Translations under genes and position numbers: made by a program
In this document: positions 34,701 through 47,849 of the stretch, in pieces
How positions within the stretch are numbered: position 1 is the stretch's first letter
Layout of the letters: each line of letters starts with the position of its first letter
The notes under the pieces: model-generated
The model's database searches: none
The model's input: only the letters and a program-made list of their open reading frames with translations
What the model was told of the DNA's origin: nothing
NCBI RefSeq assembly: GCF_964340395.1
Contig: NC_135549.1
Span: 34,654,332 to 34,718,331 of the forward strand
Length of the DNA: 64,000 nt
Direction: 5' to 3'
Source of the DNA: Glandiceps talaboti
Taxonomy: Eukaryota; Hemichordata; Enteropneusta; Spengelidae

Positions 34701-37250
34701 TCTTATGTCAACTGTCAAGGGGTACCTATATACTCTCATTCACCCTTTGTTCCCTAGTAGGGGGGGGGGGGGGAACTCCTGCTATGATGCTTTCAGAGAG
34801 TTAGAGCAGTTCACTTAACAGGCAGGCGCAATTTCATCGCAAATGCAATGTCCCGAAACACAGTAGCCTCAACAAATAGTGCCCTCACGAGACAGTGTTC
34901 CAGTCTAACTCCATGTCCAAACCCCCAGGAACTAGCTAAAGATGCACTGTTGGTACCATTAAAATATCCCCTGTAATAAAGCTAGCAGTTCCTTGGAGCC
35001 TTTTCGGGGTTTTGCAGGTATTTGCAGGCCCTCCCATGAGCCCATAAACCAATCAGTGCTCAAAATGGTCAATGGACGTTGTTTGTTTTAGCCTTAACTA
35101 CAAGACTCCGCCTCAGTGAATTTCATGCCTTCAGCATTCAGGAGGGATACATGTTTCTCTTGCTACCACTTGAGTCATGTTAATCGCACATGTCAATTTC
35201 CTGGCTAAGAACCAAATAGCATGCCTGCCCTGAACAAATATGTATTAAGGCATAACCAGTCAGTAGCCTACCTGGCAGGCTCCCTTGCCCAGTCAGGACC
35301 TCTCCACTTGTACCTTGACATTACCAAATCAATCAGGTACCAGGAAGAGATTGTTCATTCCCTAATTAGGCCAATCTCTCCCTTCTGGGATTTACAATAA
35401 GACCATCTCTGCATGGCTTGTAAAGACCATCCAGTTGTGTCACCAAATGGCAGGCAAAGGTGACCGGGTTTTAAAAAAAAGGTGGCTGGGGTAAAAGCCA
35501 ATACGTTAGGGTAGTGACCACTTCATGAGCCCATTATTCAGGGTTCTCCTTGCAGGACATTATGGAGGCTGTCCGTTTGAGATCCCATTATACATTCACT
35601 TCCTTTTACCTCTGGAATTGCCCCTAGAGGCTGCAGGTGGTATATTTTAGCTAGGACCGGTGGTAGCCTCTCAGGCTCAGGTCCACTGAGTGTCTTTGCC
35701 TATACAGAGGCTGTTGTACCTTCAAATTTCTATCATCGTGTTTTCAATGTCCCCAAAGAGAAGAGTCTTTATGTCCAATCTTGTTGGTGCCCTTCCTGTC
35801 ACCTTTCTTTTTGTGCTGTGTTTAGGTACTCTGTGCCTATAACGTATCCAGGTAAGTATGCATGACAAAAGTGTAGTTTCCAAAGGGAAACATATTTTTG
35901 TAGTGTATACTTATCTGGATACTCAGCACGATCCACCTCCTTCCCCAGCAGTGGCACATTTTTTCCTTTTCTCTTGGGAATACCTAAAATTGTCCATCCG
36001 GGACAGGATAAAAACCAGTGTTTAAGACATTATAAGGTTATAAGGTGGACACCTCAGGTGGCCCAAAAGAATCGCCCTACCATGTGTAAGGTTGGAGCTG
36101 GGGTGCCTACAAATGATGAGTATCCATGTAAGTATACACTAACAAAAATATGTATCCCTTCAGAAACTACAGATTCATAAATATCTTAGCATATGAAATT
36201 ATGAACATTTGTCAAAAAGTAACAGATATTGTAGATACTATTGATTGAAAAGAGTAATGCATCACACACAGATAACCAAAGGATGAAAGTCGCTATATGA
36301 GAGCTCAAAACACTCCTTGGGGGAAATAACATTTCATTGACCATTATCAAACAATTTTACATACACATGTACATTTGTACGCAAGACAATTAGTTTCCAT
36401 GTCATATTATATTATTGTGATGTGAAATGGATAATTTGTATTCTTGATGGGATGGAAGAATTGTTTTGTTAATTCTAATTGATTTGTTTGTCCTATCCTA
36501 GGATGAATAATTAATAACAAGGGACTAATGTGGCAAGAAATGGTAACTGTAGAATGTGAAGTTCTTTAAATATTCATGAAGGAGAATCTATGTATTGGAA
36601 CACGTACCCCATGCATAGATAAAAAGTTATATAATGTACATCAACTTTACAAGGCCCCAGCAAAGTAGGACTGTTACCATGATTATTAAATGTTTGACAA
36701 TGTATTTTGTATTGTACTGAGTGTTGCAAGACAAATACACAATTCCCAGCATGTCTGTCATCACCACGGCCTACATGTGTACATGTATGTGTTACATTGT
36801 TTTACTTCACTATTTTTTTTTGCAGTTGAGTAAATATAATTCAAAGACATTTTGTTGGGGCTTTTAATGCCCTTTCTGAGACATGAGACACCTGGCATAC
36901 ATTTTGTACATTCCAAAGCACAATATAGTATACCGGTACATGTATGTATGTTTTATTGCCCTTTTAAGTTTGCTCTGCCTTGGATTTCACTGTATCATCA
37001 TTTGGCTGCGGAGCAGGTGACCACAAGTTTCCTCCAGCTGCAGTGATCCTGGGCCATTGCTGTCAGTTGTTTTTGGTTTAATATGCCATCCACATACCCC
37101 AGGAGACACTTGATATACTCCAGAAACAAGGTCCGTTGTCACCCATGTTTCCGCTTTCCATGGTTTGGGATGTAGACGGAATACTCTTTAACAGACTCCT
37201 TATCAGGCAGGCGAAGTACCAGTATATGACCTATGAATTTGAGATGATGG
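31800..37250 (+). pseudogene. Degraded DIRS-like (tyrosine-recombinase) retroelement region
   Basis: The ORF at 32388-32819 and overlapping frames read LPLRPLRFILNECRTLL, then YARLFMCPVQLFLDLPLLKP and LDFKLPVLPDHLTWWKDLGN. This resembles the RNase H-side block of DIRS/Ngaro polyproteins, where a '(A)RxxMRPLQ..L' motif precedes '..L..HLxWW'. Around 35720-35760 a frame gives NFYHRVFNVPKEKS, reminiscent of the RT entry motif FYSxxFLVPKK. A palindromic 'gtatccaggtaagtat' structure lies at 35844-36172. The region is too rearranged to define ends, and order and orientation are uncertain. The family call rests on short motifs, so confidence is modest. Confidence 0.35.
35844..36172. repeat. Nested inverted repeats (GTATCCAGGTAAGTAT family)
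   Basis: Left arm gtatccaggtaagtat (35844-35859) pairs with atacttatctggatac (35907-35922), 15 of 16 bases, around 'tgtagtttccaaagggaaac'. The segment around 35887-35922 is also the inverted copy of 36120-36172 (gtatccatgtaagtatacac, then caaaaatatgtatccctt and gaaactacag). Three related arms thus occur within 330 bp. Confidence 0.8.
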
Positions 37251-37579
37251 GTCCTGACCTTCTGAGTGGTGCTGTTCCAGTCAAATTGTAAATGGTAGCA
37301 TTTGTTACCCCGTCCACGCTTTTCATGTTCAACATTTCACTGTGTAATGTGTTACAAGGATTTTAGAACAAATATTATTATGCATCAACAGGTGGTAAAC
37401 CATGTGACATTCACCATATGTATCCTTAATAGGATCTTATTTATAGAAATCAGTATGTAAGCTTTATACTTATTGAAAAATTCTCATTTTCAGAGCATTT
37501 TTTCATTGACATACATGTAATAATTGTCTAACATATGACACAATGTCGTGATGCTGATTTCTGAGAGATTCATATGAAA
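37251..37579 (+). other. Intron 3 spacer before the 39-bp satellite
   Basis: AT-rich and without recognisable features. It ends 'catatgaaag' where the first satellite unit begins. Confidence 0.45.
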
Positions 37580-40500
37580 GCTAAGTAGTCACTTCATAAC
37601 TAGTCTCTACTACTACAAGCTAAGTAGTCACTTCATAACTAGACTCTACTACTACAAGCTAAGTAGTCACTTCATAACTAGACTCTACTACTACAAGCTA
37701 AGTAGTCACTTCATAACTAGTCTCTACTACTACAAGCTAAGTAGTCACTTCATAACTAGTCTCTACTACTACAAGCTAAGTAGTCACTTCATAACTAGAC
37801 TCTACTACTACATGCTAAGTAGTCACTTCATAACTAGTCTCTACTACTGCAAGCTAAATAGTCACTTCATAACTAGACTCTACTACTACAAACTAAGTAG
37901 TCACTTCATAACTAGTCTCCACTACAACAAACTATTAGTAGTCACTTCATAACTAGACTCTACTACTACAAGCTAAGTAGTCACTTCATAACTAGTCTCT
38001 ACTACTACAAACTAAGTAGTCACTTCATAACTAGACTCTACTACTACAAACTAAGTAGTCACTTCATAACTAGTCTCCACTACAACAAACTATTAGTAGT
38101 CACTTCATAACTAGACTCTACTACTACAAGCTAAGTAGTCACTTCATAACTAGTCTCTACTACTACAAGCTAAGTAGTCACTTCATAACTAGTCTCCACT
38201 ACAACAAACTATTAGTAGTCACTTCATAACTAGACTCTACTACTACAAGCTAAATAGTCACTTCATAACTAGTCTCCACTACAACAAACTATTAGTAGTC
38301 ACTTCATAACTAGACTCTACTACTACAAGCTAAGTAGTCACTTCATAACTAGTCTCTACTACTACAAACTAAGTAGTCACTTCATAACTAGTCTCTACTA
38401 CTACAAGCTAAGTAGTCACTTCATAACTAGTCTCTACTACTACATGCTAAATAGTCACTTCATAACTAGACTCTACTACTGCATGCTAAATAGTCACTTC
38501 ATAACTAGACTCTACTACTACAAGCTAAGTAGTCACTTCATAACTAGACTCTACTACTACAAGCTAAGTAGTCACTTCATAACTAGACTCTACTACTACA
38601 AGCTAAGTAGTCACTTCATAACTAGACTCTACTACTACATGCTAAATAGTCACTTCATAACTAGACTCTACTACTACAAGCTAAGTAGTCACTTCATAAC
38701 TAGTCTCTACTACTACAAGCTAAGTAGTCACTTCATAACTAGTCTCCACTACAACAAACTATTAGTAGTCACTTCATAACTAGACTCTACTACTACAAGC
38801 TAAGTAGTCACTTCATAACTAGTCTCCACTACAACAAGCTAAGTAGTCACTTCATAACTAGTCTCTACTACTACATGCTAAATAGTCACTTCATAACTAG
38901 ACTCTACTACTACAAGCTAAATAGTCACTTCATAACTAGACTCTACTACTACAAGCTAAGTAGTCACTTCATAACTAGTCTCTACTACTACAAGCTAAGT
39001 AGTCACTTCATAACTAGACTCTACTACTACAAGCTAAGTAGTCACTTCATAACTAGTCTCTACTACTACAAGCTAAGTAGTCACTTCATAACTAGTCTCT
39101 ACTACTACATGCTAAATAGTCACTTCATAACTAGACTCTACTACTACATGCTAAATAGTCACTTCATAACTAGACTCTACTACTACAAGCTAAGTAGTCA
39201 CTTCAAAACTACTCTACTACTACAAACTAAGTAGTCACTTCATAACTAGTCTCTACTACTACATGCTAAGTAGTCACTTCATAACTAGACTCTACTACTA
39301 CATGCTAAGTAGTCACTTCATAACTAGACTCTACTACTACATGCTAAGTAGTCACTTCATAACTAGACTCTACTACAACAAGCTAAGTAGTCACTTCATA
39401 ACTAGACTCTACTACTACATGCTAAGTAGTCACTTCATAACTAGACTCTACTACTACAAGCTAAGTAGTCACTTCATAACTAGACTCTACTACTACAAAC
39501 TAAGTAGTCACTTCATAACTAGACTCTACTACTACAAACTAAGTAGTCACTTCATAACTAGACTCTACTACTACAAGCTAAATAGTCACTTCATAACTAG
39601 ACTCTACTACTACAAGCTAAATAGTCACTTCATAACTAGTCTCTACTACTGCAAGCTAAGTAGTCACTTCATAACTAGACTCCACTACTACAAACTAAGT
39701 AGTCACTTCATAACTAGACTCTACTACTACATGCTAAGTAGTCACTTCATAACTAGACTCTACTACTACAAACTAAGTAGTCACTTCATAACTAGACTCT
39801 ACTACTACAAGCTAAGTAGTCACTTCATAACTAGACTCTACTACTACAAACTAAGTAGTCACTTCATAACTAGACTCTACTACTACATGCTAAGTAGTCA
39901 CTTCATAACTAGACTCCACTACTACAAACTAAGTAGTCACTTCATAACTAGACTCTACTACTACAAGCTAAGTAGTCACTTCATAACTAGTCTCTACTAC
40001 TGCAAGCTAAATAGTCACTTCATAACTAGACTCTACTACTACAAACTAAGTAGTCACTTCATAACTAGACTCTACTACTACAAACTAAGTAGTCACTTCA
40101 TAACTAGTCTCTACTACTGCAAGCTAAATAGTCACTTCATAACTAGTCTCTACTACAACAAGCTAAGTAGTCACTTCATAACTAGACTCTACTACTACAA
40201 ACTAAGTAGTCACTTCATAACTAGACTCTACTACTACATGCTAAGTAGTCACTTCATAACTAGACTCCACTACTACAAACTAAGTAGTCACTTCATAACA
40301 AGTCTCCACTACAACAAACTATTAATAGTCACTTCATAACTAGACTCTACTACTACAAGCTAAGTAGTCACTTCATAACTAGTCTCTACTACTACAAACT
40401 AAGTAGTCACTTCATAACTAGTCTCCACTACAACAAACTATTAGTAGTCACTTCATAACTAGACTCTACTACTACAAGCTAAGTAGTCACTTCATAACTA

Positions 40501-43500
40501 GTCTCCACTACAACAAGCTAAGTAGTCACTTCATAACTAGTCTCTACTACTACATGCTAAATAGTCACTTCATAACTAGACTCTACTACTACAAGCTAAA
40601 TAGTCACTTCATAACTAGTCTCTACTACTACAAACTAAGTAGTCACTTCATAACTAGTCTCCACTACAACAAACTATTAGTAGTCACTTCATAACTAGAC
40701 TCTACTACTACAAGCTAAGTAGTCACTTCATAACTAGTCTCCACTACAACAAGCTAAGTAGTCACTTCATAACTAGTCTCTACTACTACATGCTAAATAG
40801 TCACTTCATAACTAGACTCTACTACTACAAGCTAAATAGTCACTTCATAACTAGTCTCTACTACTACAAGCTAAGTAGTCACTTCATAACTAGTCTCTAC
40901 TACTACAAGCTAAGTAGTCACTTCATAACTAGTCTCTACTACAACAAACTATTAGTAGTCACTTCATAACTAGACTCTACTACTACAAGCTAAGTAGTCA
41001 CTTCATAACTAGTCTCCACTACAACAAGCTAAGTAGTCACTTCATAACTAGACTCTACTACTACATGCTAAATAGTCACTTCATAACTAGACTCTACTAC
41101 TACAAACTAAGTAGTCACTTCATAACTAGACTCTACTACTACAAGCTAAGTAGTCACTTCATAACTAGACTCTACTACTACATGCTAAATAGTCACTTCA
41201 TAACTAGACTCTACTACTACAAGCTAAGTAGTCACTTCATAACTAGTCTCTACTACTACAAGCTAAGTAGTCACTTCATAACTAGTCTCCACTACAACAA
41301 ACTATTAGTAGTCACTTCATAACTAGACTCTACTACTACAAGCTAAGTAGTCACTTCATAACTAGTCTCCACTACAACAAGCTAAGTAGTCACTTCATAA
41401 CTAGTCTCTACTACTACATGCTAAATAGTCACTTCATAACTAGACTCTACTACTACAAGCTAAATAGTCACTTCATAACTAGACTCTACTACTACAAGCT
41501 AAGTAGTCACTTCATAACTAGTCTCTACTACTACAAGCTAAGTAGTCACTTCATAACTAGACTCTACTACTACAAGCTAAGTAGTCACTTCATAACTAGT
41601 CTCTACTACTACAAGCTAAGTAGTCACTTCATAACTAGTCTCTACTACTACATGCTAAATAGTCACTTCATAACTAGACTCTACTACTACATGCTAAATA
41701 GTCACTTCATAACTAGACTCTACTACTACAAGCTAAGTAGTCACTTCAAAACTACTCTACTACTACAAACTAAGTAGTCACTTCATAACTAGTCTCTACT
41801 ACTACATGCTAAGTAGTCACTTCATAACTAGACTCTACTACTACATGCTAAGTAGTCACTTCATAACTAGACTCTACTACTACATGCTAAGTAGTCACTT
41901 CATAACTAGACTCTACTACAACAAGCTAAGTAGTCACTTCATAACTAGACTCTACTACTACATGCTAAGTAGTCACTTCATAACTAGACTCTACTACTAC
42001 AAGCTAAGTAGTCACTTCATAACTAGTCTCTACTACTACAAGCTAAATAGTCACTTCATAACTAGACTCTACTACTACATGCTAAGTAGTCACTTCATAA
42101 CTAGACTCCACTACTACAAACTAAGTAGTCACTTCACAACAAGTCTCCACTACAACACACTATTAATAGTCACTTCATAACTAGACTCTACTACTACAAG
42201 CTAAGTAGTCACTTCATAACTAGTCTCTACTACTACAAACTAAGTAGTCACTTCATAACTAGTCTCCACTACAACAAACTATTAGTAGTCACTTCATAAC
42301 TAGACTCTACTACTACAAGCTAAGTAGTCACTTCATAACTAGTCTCCACTACAACAAGCTAAGTAGTCACTTCATAACTAGTCTCTACTACTACATGCTA
42401 AATAGTCACTTCATAACTAGACTCTACTACTACAAGCTAAATAGTCACTTCATAACTAGTCTCTACTACTACAAGCTAAGTAGTCACTTCATAACTAGTC
42501 TCTACTACTGCAAGCTAAGTAGTCACTTCATAACTAGACTCTACTACTACAAGCTAAGTAGTCACTTCATAACTAGTCTCTACTACTACAAGCTAAGTAG
42601 TCACTTCATAACTAGTCTCTACTACTACATGCTAAATAGTCACTTCATAACTAGACTCTACTACTACAAGCTAAGTAGTCACTTCATAACTAGACTCTAC
42701 TACTACAAGCTAAGTAGTCACTTCATAACTAGACTCTACTACTACAAGCTAAGTAGTCACTTCATAACTAGACTCCACTACTACAAACTAAGTAGTCACT
42801 TCATAACTAGACTCTACTACTACAAGCTAAGTAGTCACTTCATAACTAGACTCTACTACTACAAGCTAAGTAGTCACTTCATAACTAGACTCTACTACTA
42901 CAAGCTAAGTAGTCACTTCATAACTAGTCTCCACTACAACAAGCTAAGTAGTCACTTCATAACTAGTCTCTACTACTACATGCTAAGTAGTCACTTCATA
43001 ACTAGACTCTACTACTACATGCTAAGTAGTCACTTCATAACTAGACTCTACTACTACAAACTAAGTAGTCACTTCATAACTAGTCTCTACTACTACAAAC
43101 TAAGTAGTCACTTCATAACTAGTCTCTACTACTACAAACTAAGTAGTCACTTCATAACTAGACTCTACTACTACAAACTAAGTAGTCACTTCATAACTAG
43201 ACTCTACTACTACAAGCTAAGTAGTCACTTCATAACTAGACTCTACTACTACAAACTAAGTAGTCACTTCATAACTAGACTCTACTACTACATGCTAAGT
43301 AGTCACTTCATAACTAGTCTCTACTACTACAAGCTAAGTAGTCACTTCATAACTAGACTCTACTACTACAAGCTAAGTAGTCACTTCATAACTAGACTCT
43401 ACTACTACAAGCTAAGTAGTCACTTCATAACTAGACTCTACTACTACAAGCTAAGTAGTCACTTCATAACTAGACTCTACTACTACAAACTAAGTAGTCA

Positions 43501-44507
43501 CTTCATAACTAGACTCTACTACTACAAGCTAAGTAGTCACTTCATAACTAGACTCTACTACTACATGCTAAGTAGTCACTTCATAACTAGACTCCACTAC
43601 TACAAACTAAGTAGTCACTTCATAACAAGTCTCCACTACAACAAACTATTAGTAGTCACTTCATAACTAGACTCTACTACTACAAGCTAAGTAGTCACTT
43701 CATAACTAGTCTCCACTACAACAAGCTAAGTAGTCACTTCATAACTAGTCTCTACTACTACAAACTAAGTAGTCACTTCATAACTAGACTCTACTACTAC
43801 AAGCTAAGTAGTCACTTCATAACTAGACTCTACTACTACAAGCTAAGTAGTCACTTCATAACTAGACTCTACTACTACAAGCTAAGTAGTCACTTCATAA
43901 CTAGACTCTACTACTACAAGCTAAGTAGTCACTTCATAACTAGTCTCCACTACAACAAGCTAAGTAGTCACTTCATAACTAGTCTCTACTACTACAAACT
44001 AAGTAGTCACTTCATAACTAGACTCTACTACTACAAGCTAAGTAGTCACTTCATAACTAGACTCTACTACTACATGCTAAGTAGTCACTTCATAACTAGA
44101 CTCCACTACTACAAACTAAGTAGTCACTTCATAACAAGTCTCCACTACAACAAACTATTAGTAGTCACTTCATAACTAGACTCTACTACTACAAGCTAAG
44201 TAGTCACTTCATAACTAGTCTCCACTACAACAAGCTAAGTAGTCACTTCATAACTAGTCTCTACTACTACAAGCTAAGTAGTCACTTCATAACTAGACTC
44301 TACTACTACAAGCTAAATAGTCACTTCATAACTAGTCTCTACTACTACATGCTAAATAGTCACTTCATAACTAGACTCTACTACTACAAGCTAAGTAGTC
44401 ACTTCATAACTAGACTCTACTACTACATGCTAAATAGTCACTTCATAACTAGTCTCTACTACTACAAACTAAGTAGTCACTTCATAACTAGACTCCACTA
44501 CAACAAG
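37580..44507. repeat. 6.9-kb satellite of 39-bp units with higher-order structure
   Basis: About 177 units, consensus ctaagtagtcacttcataac + tagactctactactacaag. Recurrent variants are agac/agtc, gctaag/gctaaa, caag/catg and ctac/ccac, plus a 41-bp form (tccactacaacaaactatta + gtagtc...) that shifts frame. A block starting near 38.5-38.6 kb recurs 2543 bp downstream: a run of 119 translated residues is identical at 38875-39234 and 41418-41777. The array ends 76 bp before exon 4. SHFITRLYYYKLS-type ORFs exist only because 39 is divisible by three. Confidence 0.97.
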
Positions 44508-44583
44508 TATGTTTTATATTGAACAATATTGTGTTATGTTTTTCACAATCGTCTTGCCTTTATCTGTTGTATTTTGACTCTAG

Positions 44584-44820
44584 ACAAGACAACCAAGTCA
44601 AAGCCAAGCAACTTGGAAATGACAAAGCATTGGTGAATCGTTACTATGGTGATACCAAGAGAGAAGCCATGATGAAATACACAACTAAAAAGATGTCAAC
44701 AAGTAGCAAATGTACAGCTTCATCAAGTCGGTTAGCACCACCTAAAATACCAATTATTGTGGAACACGACACTTATCAAAAGTTTTTAACAACTCTTCCT
44801 GATGGCACCAGTACTGTCTA
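44584..44820 (+). CDS. FAM194-domain gene, exon 4
   Basis: The acceptor is 'gtattttgactctag' at 44583, only 76 bp after the satellite, with a T-rich tract between. The 237-nt exon reads QDNQVKAKQLGNDKALVNRY, YGDTKREAMMKYTTKKMSTS and IPIIVEHDTYQKFLTTLPDG, then TSTV, and ends 'gtcta|gtatcc'. The carried 'ta' combines with exon 5 to give TSTVYYPSGG, the FAM194-type 'PDGT..V.YPSG' pattern. That match selects this donor over reading into the TAG formed across the donor. Confidence 0.85.
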
Positions 44821-45054
44821 GTATCCTTTGGTAATCTTTTCATGTTTATTTTACATGTGTTTTGTTTGTTTGGTACTTGTTAATACATTGTGTTTTCATA
44901 AAAAATGATGGTTGGCTGTTGTTACTGAGCAAGTTCTAATTATCAAGTTTATGTCCTGCAAATATTCATTAGATCTGCTGGATGTCAAATAGTATCAATG
45001 TTGATTATCTTCATATGAAATATGTCAAATGTGGTAATATACAATGTAGCTTGT
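44821..45054 (+). other. Start of intron 4 (44821-56809)
   Basis: The donor is GTATCC, weaker than the other donors of this gene. No feature before the W-type repeat at 45055. Confidence 0.55.
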
Positions 45055-45515
45055 AGTTTTAATGATGACTTATTTGCTTATTTAATGATTTTTGGTAATC
45101 TTAGACTATATCTTAAGTATAATTTAGTACATACTTCAAATATAAAAACTTGTTGATGTGTCGCTTTCAGTTTTAATGCCATGGGTAATTTGGATAATTA
45201 ATGATTTTCAGCCTATTAGGCTATATATAAAGTTTGCAAGCTTCAAGTTCTAATACATTTGTGACACCAGGGTGAACATCTCATAAAGCATATTGATGTT
45301 AGTAGCTCTTAAAGTCTTAATGAGTAATTTGCATAATTGTTTCCAGTAATTAGGCTATTTCTTCAAAATGCATACTTCAAATTCAATATAATTTGGTACA
45401 TACTTCAAACATATCTAATCACATGTGATCTGTTGCATTCCAACAATTATTGTGTGTAGGAGTGAAAATCTAAAGACTTTGCCCTTATGGAAGGCATTCA
45501 ATTAAAATCTGGTTG
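45055..45515 (+). repeat. AT-rich element 'W', copy 2
   Basis: About three diverged ~150-bp units (atgatttttggtaatctta, gataattaatgattttcagc, agtaatttgcataattg). It ends in 'cccttatggaaggcattcaa' + 'ttaaaatctggt', the diverged equivalent of the W terminus at 26308-26338. Confidence 0.75.
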
Positions 45516-45539
45516 GTAAATTACTTACCTCAGCAAGTA

Positions 45540-47290
45540 CTTTGACATGATTTAACATGATTGCCATGGTTGTAAATTAACCATGGCAAGACAGGGAAGA
45601 AAGCCTCAAAGGCTCATATAATCCCTTGTAGTGTTCATGTACTGGTCCAGTCTAATTTTAACGTCCACAACAGTATACATATGTTTGGCATCCTTTAGAT
45701 AACTCACCAAGTGTATCATGTACTGGTTTATTCTAATGTTAAAGTCCACAAGAGTTTTGACTTGGATGATGTGCTCTGGTAATTTGTTCGATTGAGATAT
45801 GACGTGCTGAGAGAAGAAATATTTCGTAATATCCAGTCTGACTAGATTTTTCAAGTTTTAGTGAGTGTCCTCTTGTCCTGTTGGTTTGGTAAGGCTTAAA
45901 TAATAGCTCATAGTCACTTTTATCAAATCCCTTGATTAAACGAAACATTTGAATCAAGTCGCCTCTCCACCTTCTTTCTTCCAAAGTGGAACCTTATATT
46001 AAGTGTCCTCAGTCTATCTGCATAACCTGAATTTTTTTTGTAGTGTGGGTTCCAAAACTGGATGGCATATTTGATGTGTGGTCTGACTAAAGAGTTGAAC
46101 TACTTCATGATGACAAATTTTGATTTGTGTGAAATTTTCTGTTTGATGATACCCAGAGTCCTGTTTGCTTTTTAGTTGCAGCTGTACAATGATGACTGGT
46201 TTTCAATGAGTTCTGAATCAATACACCCAATCCCTTTCTTCTGTGACTGAATTCAATGGTTTATCATTCATGGTGTAATTGTGAGACTGATTTGATGAAC
46301 CAATGTGCGTAATTACCTTACATTTGCCCACGTTAGAAGACATTTGCCAGTCTTCAGCTCGTGTAGTTAATCTGTTCAAATCATCTTAAAAATTGTCACA
46401 ATCAGCCTGAGAGCTAACGGTTGTACACAGCTTGGTATCATCTGCAAATTTCAGTATGTAAGACTGTACTACATCATCAATGTCATTGATGTATACTATG
46501 AAAAATAAAATGGGTCCTAGTACAGATCCTTGGGGTACACCACTGGTGACAGCTGACCACTTAGATGCATTTCCATTTAGTACTGTACGCTGTGATCTGT
46601 CAGTAACCAGTTCTGAATCCAAAAACTGATCTTCCCTGTTACTCCATGTGCTTGTAGCTTTGAAACTAGTCTTGCATGAGGAACCTTATCAAAGGCCTTA
46701 CTAAAGTCTATGTAAACTATGCTATGTCTATTGGGTTTCCTTCATCCACTGATTTTGTTACAAATTCAAAGAACACCAACAAATTTGACACACATGATTT
46801 ACCTTTGGTGAACCCATACTGACTATTTTTGATGAGTGAGTGGTTCTCTAAGTGTTCTACCATGGCATTTCTTATCAATGTTTCCAATACTTTACACAGA
46901 ATACATGTGAGACTTACTGGCCTGTAGTTACCAACATGGTGTTTTGGTTCTTTTTTGTAAATTGGAGTCACATTTGCCTGTCTCCATACTTTGGAATACT
47001 TCCTTCCTTGTATGTTTTCAGGACCTGGCATTTTGCTTGAGTTCAATTTGATGAGTTGGTTGTATACATCCTCTGTAGAAATATCAAATTGTGATAGCCA
47101 ATCATTCTAATCATCTAGAAGAAGTTCTGGTTGTGTAAAACTGTCCCTAGCTTCCTGGGTAAAGACTAAACTAAAAAATGCATTTAGTGTCTCTGCTGCC
47201 AGTCCAATTCTAAAACATTTCCAGTTTGGTCCTTCAATGGACAAAGGAGTCCTTTGTTTTTTGCTTTCTTCGTGTATATGCATAGAAGCT
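45540..47290 (-). pseudogene. CR1/jockey-type LINE, copy 2 (broken)
   Basis: Homologous along its length to the element at 20355-22057, including the 3' tail ('accatggcaagacagggaag', 'cctcaaaggctcatataatc') and RT blocks YKKEPKHHVGNYRPVSLT (46960-46880), TSGVPQGSVLGPILF and FADD (about 46440). Multiple frameshifts, a deletion after about 46720 and internal stops inactivate it. An extra ~75-bp block near 45670-45745 interrupts the C-terminus. It reads through to 47290 ('ctctgctgccagtccaattc') where copy 1 is broken by the TATG tract, so it shows what copy 1 lost. Confidence 0.88.
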
Positions 47291-47840
47291 CTTTGAATCC
47301 TTTTTTATGTTTTCACTTAACTTCTTTTCAAACTGGCATTAGCACGATGAACTTGTCTAATAGTATTCACTTGTACTTAGGATTGTTTATATGCTTGGAA
47401 ATCATTATAGTCTTTAGTACAGGCATAGACAATAGAGTCTCTCTCTATTGTCTATAGTACAGGTGTATTTCTTCCATGCATGGTAATTTTTCTTGATATG
47501 CTTTAATACTTTTTTATGTCGCCACATTGGCTGCTTTCTTTTTTTACTTGTCAGATAAGTCTGAAATTTGGTAGGGATTTAATTATTTCGGGATGAGTAG
47601 ATGTAGAATTGTTCATGACAGTGATATCATCGGAGATATACAAATAATGATAAAGCTGCCAATTAATGATAACATAACAACAATATCATCAAAACCTTGA
47701 TGAAATAATGATATCATTATCAAAGAATGATTAAATAACTACAAAAAGGATAAAAACATAAATTAATGTTTGTAACTTTGTCAAATAATAATGAAATGTT
47801 CATTAAATAAATACGAATTAATAATGAAACGTCAATTAAT
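47291..47840 (+). other. Intron 4 spacer; no gene recognised
   Basis: AT-rich sequence with a small direct repeat ('tagtacaggcatagacaata'-like, about 47418-47460). From 47640 it passes into the AT-rich borders of the 57-bp array. Confidence 0.45.
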
Positions 47841-47849
47841 TATCAAATA

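Noticed and set aside
38444-43666. Series of SHFITRLYYYKLS-type ORFs up to 423 codons
   Set aside because: 39-bp satellite read in one frame. Frames break wherever the 41-bp unit variant occurs, and no start or domain context is present.
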